From: Holothuria scabra | Lineage: Eukaryota; Echinodermata; Holothuroidea; Aspidochirotida; Holothuriidae | Reading direction: 5' to 3' | NCBI GenBank assembly: GCA_037179385.1 | Contig: CM074187.1 | Coordinates: 51,804,879 to 51,868,878, forward strand | Length of the DNA: 64,000 nucleotides | Part shown: positions 60,311-64,000 of the stretch, piece by piece | Layout: each line of letters starts with the position of its first letter | Position numbering within the stretch: the first letter of the stretch is position 1 | Notes under the pieces: model-generated | The model's input: only the letters and a program-made list of their open reading frames with translations | Databases searched by the model: none | What the model was told of the DNA's origin: nothing | Position numbers and translations under genes: made by a program

Positions 60311-60720
60311 GTCGTAGAGTGGCAGAGTGGCCTATACGTACCAGCTGCTCTCTACAGGGACATCCCTATGTTCTGACATCTCTATGTTATGACATCTCTG
60401 TGTTCCAACAATAATGTGCTTTGGTACTGACAAAGTGTACTTTGGTACGGACAAAAATAAACTTTGGTGCCAGCAATAATGTACTTTGGAACCGACAATA
60501 ATTTACTTTGGCACTGCTCAAAACATACTTTGGCGCCGATAAAAATATAATTTGGCACCAATGAAAACGTACTTTGGCACAGTTTTGTTGGAACATAGAG
60601 ATGTTGAAACATAGAGATGTCCGAACATAGAGATGTAACTGCTGTGTACTTATGTCTTTCAGTTCGAAGGTGGTTGTTCTCCGGGCTAAAGCACCCTCGG
60701 GTGGACCAGTTAATTAACCC
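60311..60720 (+). mobile_element. Leu/Ser-like tRNA SINE interrupted by an inverted-repeat insertion
   Basis: GTCGTAGAGTGGCAGAGTGG and CCTATAC match the head of the SINE at 1416. AAAGCACCCTCGG, after the insertion, matches its body. The insertion occupies about 60353-60645. Confidence 0.55.
60353..60645. repeat. Inverted repeat enclosing ~25-bp tandem repeats
   Basis: The arms CATCCCTATGTTCTGACATC then TCTATGTT and, inverted, AACATAGAGATGTCCGAACA then TAGAGATG enclose about seven degenerate units of the type ACTTTGGCACCGACAATAAT (60415-60580). Confidence 0.75.
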
Positions 60721-62417
60721 ACTTTTCCTTTTCCATTTTGCACAAGAGGTGCTTAATAACTTTGTTAAAGAAAAGCTGCAAATCTCACCATTGGAAGAAT
60801 TGCAACTGGCTGGGATGAACAGAATTATCCTTTGAGATAATATTTTGCTCTTCCAACTTCCACAAACAACAATTTTTTGGTTATGGTACAATGGCACTAG
60901 TTGCTCAAGCTCATGACAAGTTGTCTTTGCAATGTGCAGTTCTTCTTGAGTATATCTCTACAGCAGTTTAAGCTAATGGCAGGCAATTCAATTACAGTGT
61001 GTACAACACTGATACATATTGACTGTGTTAGAGGAAAATGAGCCTAAGGCTGTTGTACACAGTCAGGTGTTCAAATAATGACTAAATTGTCTGTGAAAAT
61101 GTTTTGGTTTATACAAGTTAAGTTTTTTTGTTTAAGGGGACTCTCCATCACAGGAAGATCAAAATGGTTTCCCTCCTTTTGAAAGAAATTTTCAGTTTGG
61201 CTGATTTGGTCAAGGTAAATAAATATGAGAGTGTCTAAAATTAGTTTTGTGGTCTGTGACAGGGACATTTGTCACATACTGTGCTTACATAGAATTTGTA
61301 CAAAATTCAGGACATTTGTGGTGAGAAAGTGAGAACTATCTTTGAATTCTACTGCACTGGATATGCTACAAAGTGATTAGCTTGTGAGAATTACTGCATC
61401 TTGGTTCTTTTGCAATTCTTTGACAACCCCATGGACCAATTATAGAATGAAGCATGCTGTCAAGTGTGTAGCTAGGGGTGGGCTGTGAGACCTTGTCAGG
61501 GCTCTCTCCCTACGAACCTCCTCAGAAAAATTAGAGACCGAAAAATGTATAATATTGGTATATTTGTAGTCCCCACCTTCATTCCCAGTGAAGTGGTGGA
61601 GTCTGGTCAAGATTCCCCCCACAGTATTTATTCCCCCCGATTCAGCAGTTTGAAAAAGTTCTAGTTAAATGCTCTACTGCAGGCTGCATTTTACCAGCTT
61701 CATGTCTCATTTACTCATTTTGTGCTTGCATGGTTTTAACTTTACCACTGTTACTCTTGTGTATAAATCCCTTAGAATCCATTTAAGAAGGTTGCTGACT
61801 TGTTTTCACATCCCATCCATGGCCATTTTCAACAGGTTTAGTATTATAGTATGAATTCAGTGCCTTATCCCTTGACTAAGACTCGATTTAAACCAAACAA
61901 ACTTTGGAAACATCTTCAATCCTCAGTTTTTAGAATTGTTACCTAACTTCATTTGCCTCTCAGGTTTGCTTAGAAACATGCAACTATGAAATATATATTA
62001 CAACACATACTGCATGTGTTGGCTACACAGAAGTTGCCTTTGTATTGGAATGACACACATTTCTGGCACGACAAATGCAATCAACCCACACATGGCAGTC
62101 TATATTATCATAATTTTGTATGTAATTTTTTGTGCGAAATGTCAGCTGGAGTAACTCAGCTAGCTTATTTGGCTGTTATAGGAACTTTCAGACCAGCTGT
62201 CTTTGAAAGGTGAGAAGTTTGACTCATACAAAGTCATAAATTGTCATCATGTGGGACTTACGAAAAACAAAGTTTCATCAGTGTTGTATTTGCTCTGTAT
62301 TTATGTACTTTTTGTTGTAATTATCTGCATATTTCCAAGTGTATGTTTAGGCTTAATGATAAAATGAGACTATGTGGGAGGACTTAAGGGGGAGTTGCAA
62401 TTTATAAGAGGCTATCA
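60721..62417. other. No gene recognised
   Basis: About 61460-61500 (GTGTAGCTAGGGGTGGGC) resembles a worn hAT-type end. Nothing else. Confidence 0.5.
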
Positions 62418-62665
62418 AGCATTCTGCCAGAAACTCAGAAAGGTAGGGGGGGGGGGGGATTCATTACAGCCAAACACCAATTCAAAGGTTGATGCTGCCC
62501 ATGGCCAAAGTTAGAGGTGGGTACAGGGGGGAAAAAGCTTGCTTCAAGGCTCCCTGTTAGGTGCAGCCTGAAGGTTTTAATGGTTATTTATTTTTTTTTT
62601 TGTGGATATAAAAAAAGGGTGTTACCTTCCTTATAAGGAGAGGAGGCACACATCCCCCCTTTATC
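62418..62665. repeat. Dispersed repeat, copy 2 (pair with 45882-46215)
   Basis: Starts ATTCTGCCAGAAACTCAGAA, then a G-run, and runs collinear with the other copy through GCTTCAAGG and TGAAGGTTTTAA. Confidence 0.65.
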
Positions 62666-64000
62666 CACCTTTGATGGAAACAATGGCTAAGACAGACCAG
62701 GGGTTCAAATACAAGTGTCACCCCTGTTTAAATCTCCCATCCAATCTCAGTTATAAACAAGGTGCAGCCAAGCAGGCTTTTTAAGTTAAATTAAGAGTCT
62801 TAATTTCCCTCTTCCTTTGAATTACTTTAAAAAAAATCCAAGAGTTCAGGCGATTCCACCACCTGGTGTTACCATAAAAAATAAACTGATGATAGATTTT
62901 AATGTTTTTCCTGTATTCCTTGACAAGAAAACTTGAGCAGGTTCTCAAGAAATGAAAGGAAAAAACAAATGGCATTTTTTTATTGAGTTGACTGACACTA
63001 TAACACATTCATGTTGGTGTGTTGTTAAATCTCATCTCACTAAGTTTTGTGGATTGCAGGAGGCAAACAATTTCATTTGAGATGCTTGTACATCATTAAA
63101 TGCATTAAATTAGTTTGTTATGGACACCAAACGGCAAATCAGCAATCATGGCTATTATGCCTCTAAGAAACTAGGACAGTATGATTTTTTTCAGGGTTTT
63201 GAATTTCACACACCTTTTCTTTTAAAAATCATCATTAAGAAGGGTGTGGTTTTTTGAAAAAAGCTAAATTGGTTGTGCTGTAATATGTTTGAAAAGTTGT
63301 CAAGGCTGATTTTGCAGAATGAGTTTTCAGAAGTCATTAAAAAGTGAAATTTAAGTTTGGAGCTCCCTATTTAAAATAGCATGTCCTAATTAGATGCCAT
63401 AATTCCAAATTTGCAGTGTTGCTGACATTGTGCTAATATTGCTGTTGCATGCTTTCCCATCCACCTATTGTATTGATTCTGCTGGAGTCCAATATTGCAT
63501 TGTCCGTGAATACATCATTCATCAGGGACAATAGCCTTATCCAGTTTTAGTCCAGCATGCCATTCCATCTGAACTTGAAGTACTTCTTGACAGAAATTGA
63601 CTTCCAAGTTGCCCGAAAGAAAAGAAAGTTTATTGATACAAACCAGAAAGAGTTTCATCAATAAACTGACACAGTGCTCGCTTCCAGAAGGCATGAAATA
63701 ATCCCTAAGGCACAAGATAATCCTTGGAGGTAGGGAATTGCTTTGAAGTAGGGGTTATAAATAGTTAAAAGGAATTTAAGATGCAATCTCTGCCCCGCAA
63801 TGTCAACAAAGGAAACTGGAATTCCTTGCATGTAAACAAACTATGTTGAAGAAGTTAAGTCTTAAGTCATCTGTTCTTAAATGAATATAATTATAAATCT
63901 TAATTAAATTGTATTAAAAGTTATTTTTCTCTGAGGAATGCTTTTGATCAGAGATGTAGTCATAATGTTTCATAATTTTTAACTTTTTTTCATGATGTTG
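62666..64000. other. No gene recognised
   Basis: AT-rich to the right edge of the window; no supported feature. Confidence 0.55.

Noticed and set aside
60382..60897. 171-codon minus-strand frame
   Set aside because: Runs through inverted and tandem repeats; no family similarity, and repeat-driven openness explains it.

Overview
This is a 64 kb eukaryotic (animal) genomic window. It has short exons with GT-AG introns, low coding density and a heavy load of mobile elements. The one gene I recognise is a mitochondrial creatine kinase. Its sequence, together with TAGGCCTA-rich stretches, tRNA-derived SINEs and dense MITEs, suggests a marine deuterostome invertebrate, possibly an echinoderm. That placement is inference; no database search was possible.

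Layout. (1) Positions 2183-11495, minus strand: five coding exons of mitochondrial creatine kinase, from the presequence exon to the NEED-box exon. They join in frame to 293 codons. The last ~125 residues, including the catalytic-cysteine exon, lie beyond the left edge. Its introns hold two MITEs, a 2.1 kb hAT-type element and several SINEs. (2) 11.5-22 kb: no gene, but a second hAT-type copy, a 1 kb inverted-repeat element with a 137-bp tandem repeat inside it, and nested MITEs. (3) 22030-31360, plus strand: three exons that I join into an apparently complete 224-residue protein with a signal peptide and a cysteine-free, acidic, Tyr/Asn-rich mature chain. I do not recognise it, and it is the best candidate for something undescribed. 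Its introns hold an L1-like LINE relic, an (ATT)n array and a PIF/Harbinger-type element. (4) 31.4-37.8 kb: two LINE relics and a 30-bp minisatellite split by a 316-bp near-palindromic MITE. (5) 37.8-41.4 kb: a SINE interrupted by a hAT element, which is itself interrupted by another element. (6) 41.4-64 kb: no supported exon; MITEs (one three-level nest), SINEs, a 1.6 kb hAT-type element and inverted repeats.

The two genes show no sign of working together. Creatine kinase acts in the mitochondrial intermembrane space; the second protein is predicted to be secreted. Much of the window can be read as insertion archaeology, because many elements still have exact target-site duplications (8 bp, TTAA, TA, or putative 5 bp) from which their order of arrival can be read.
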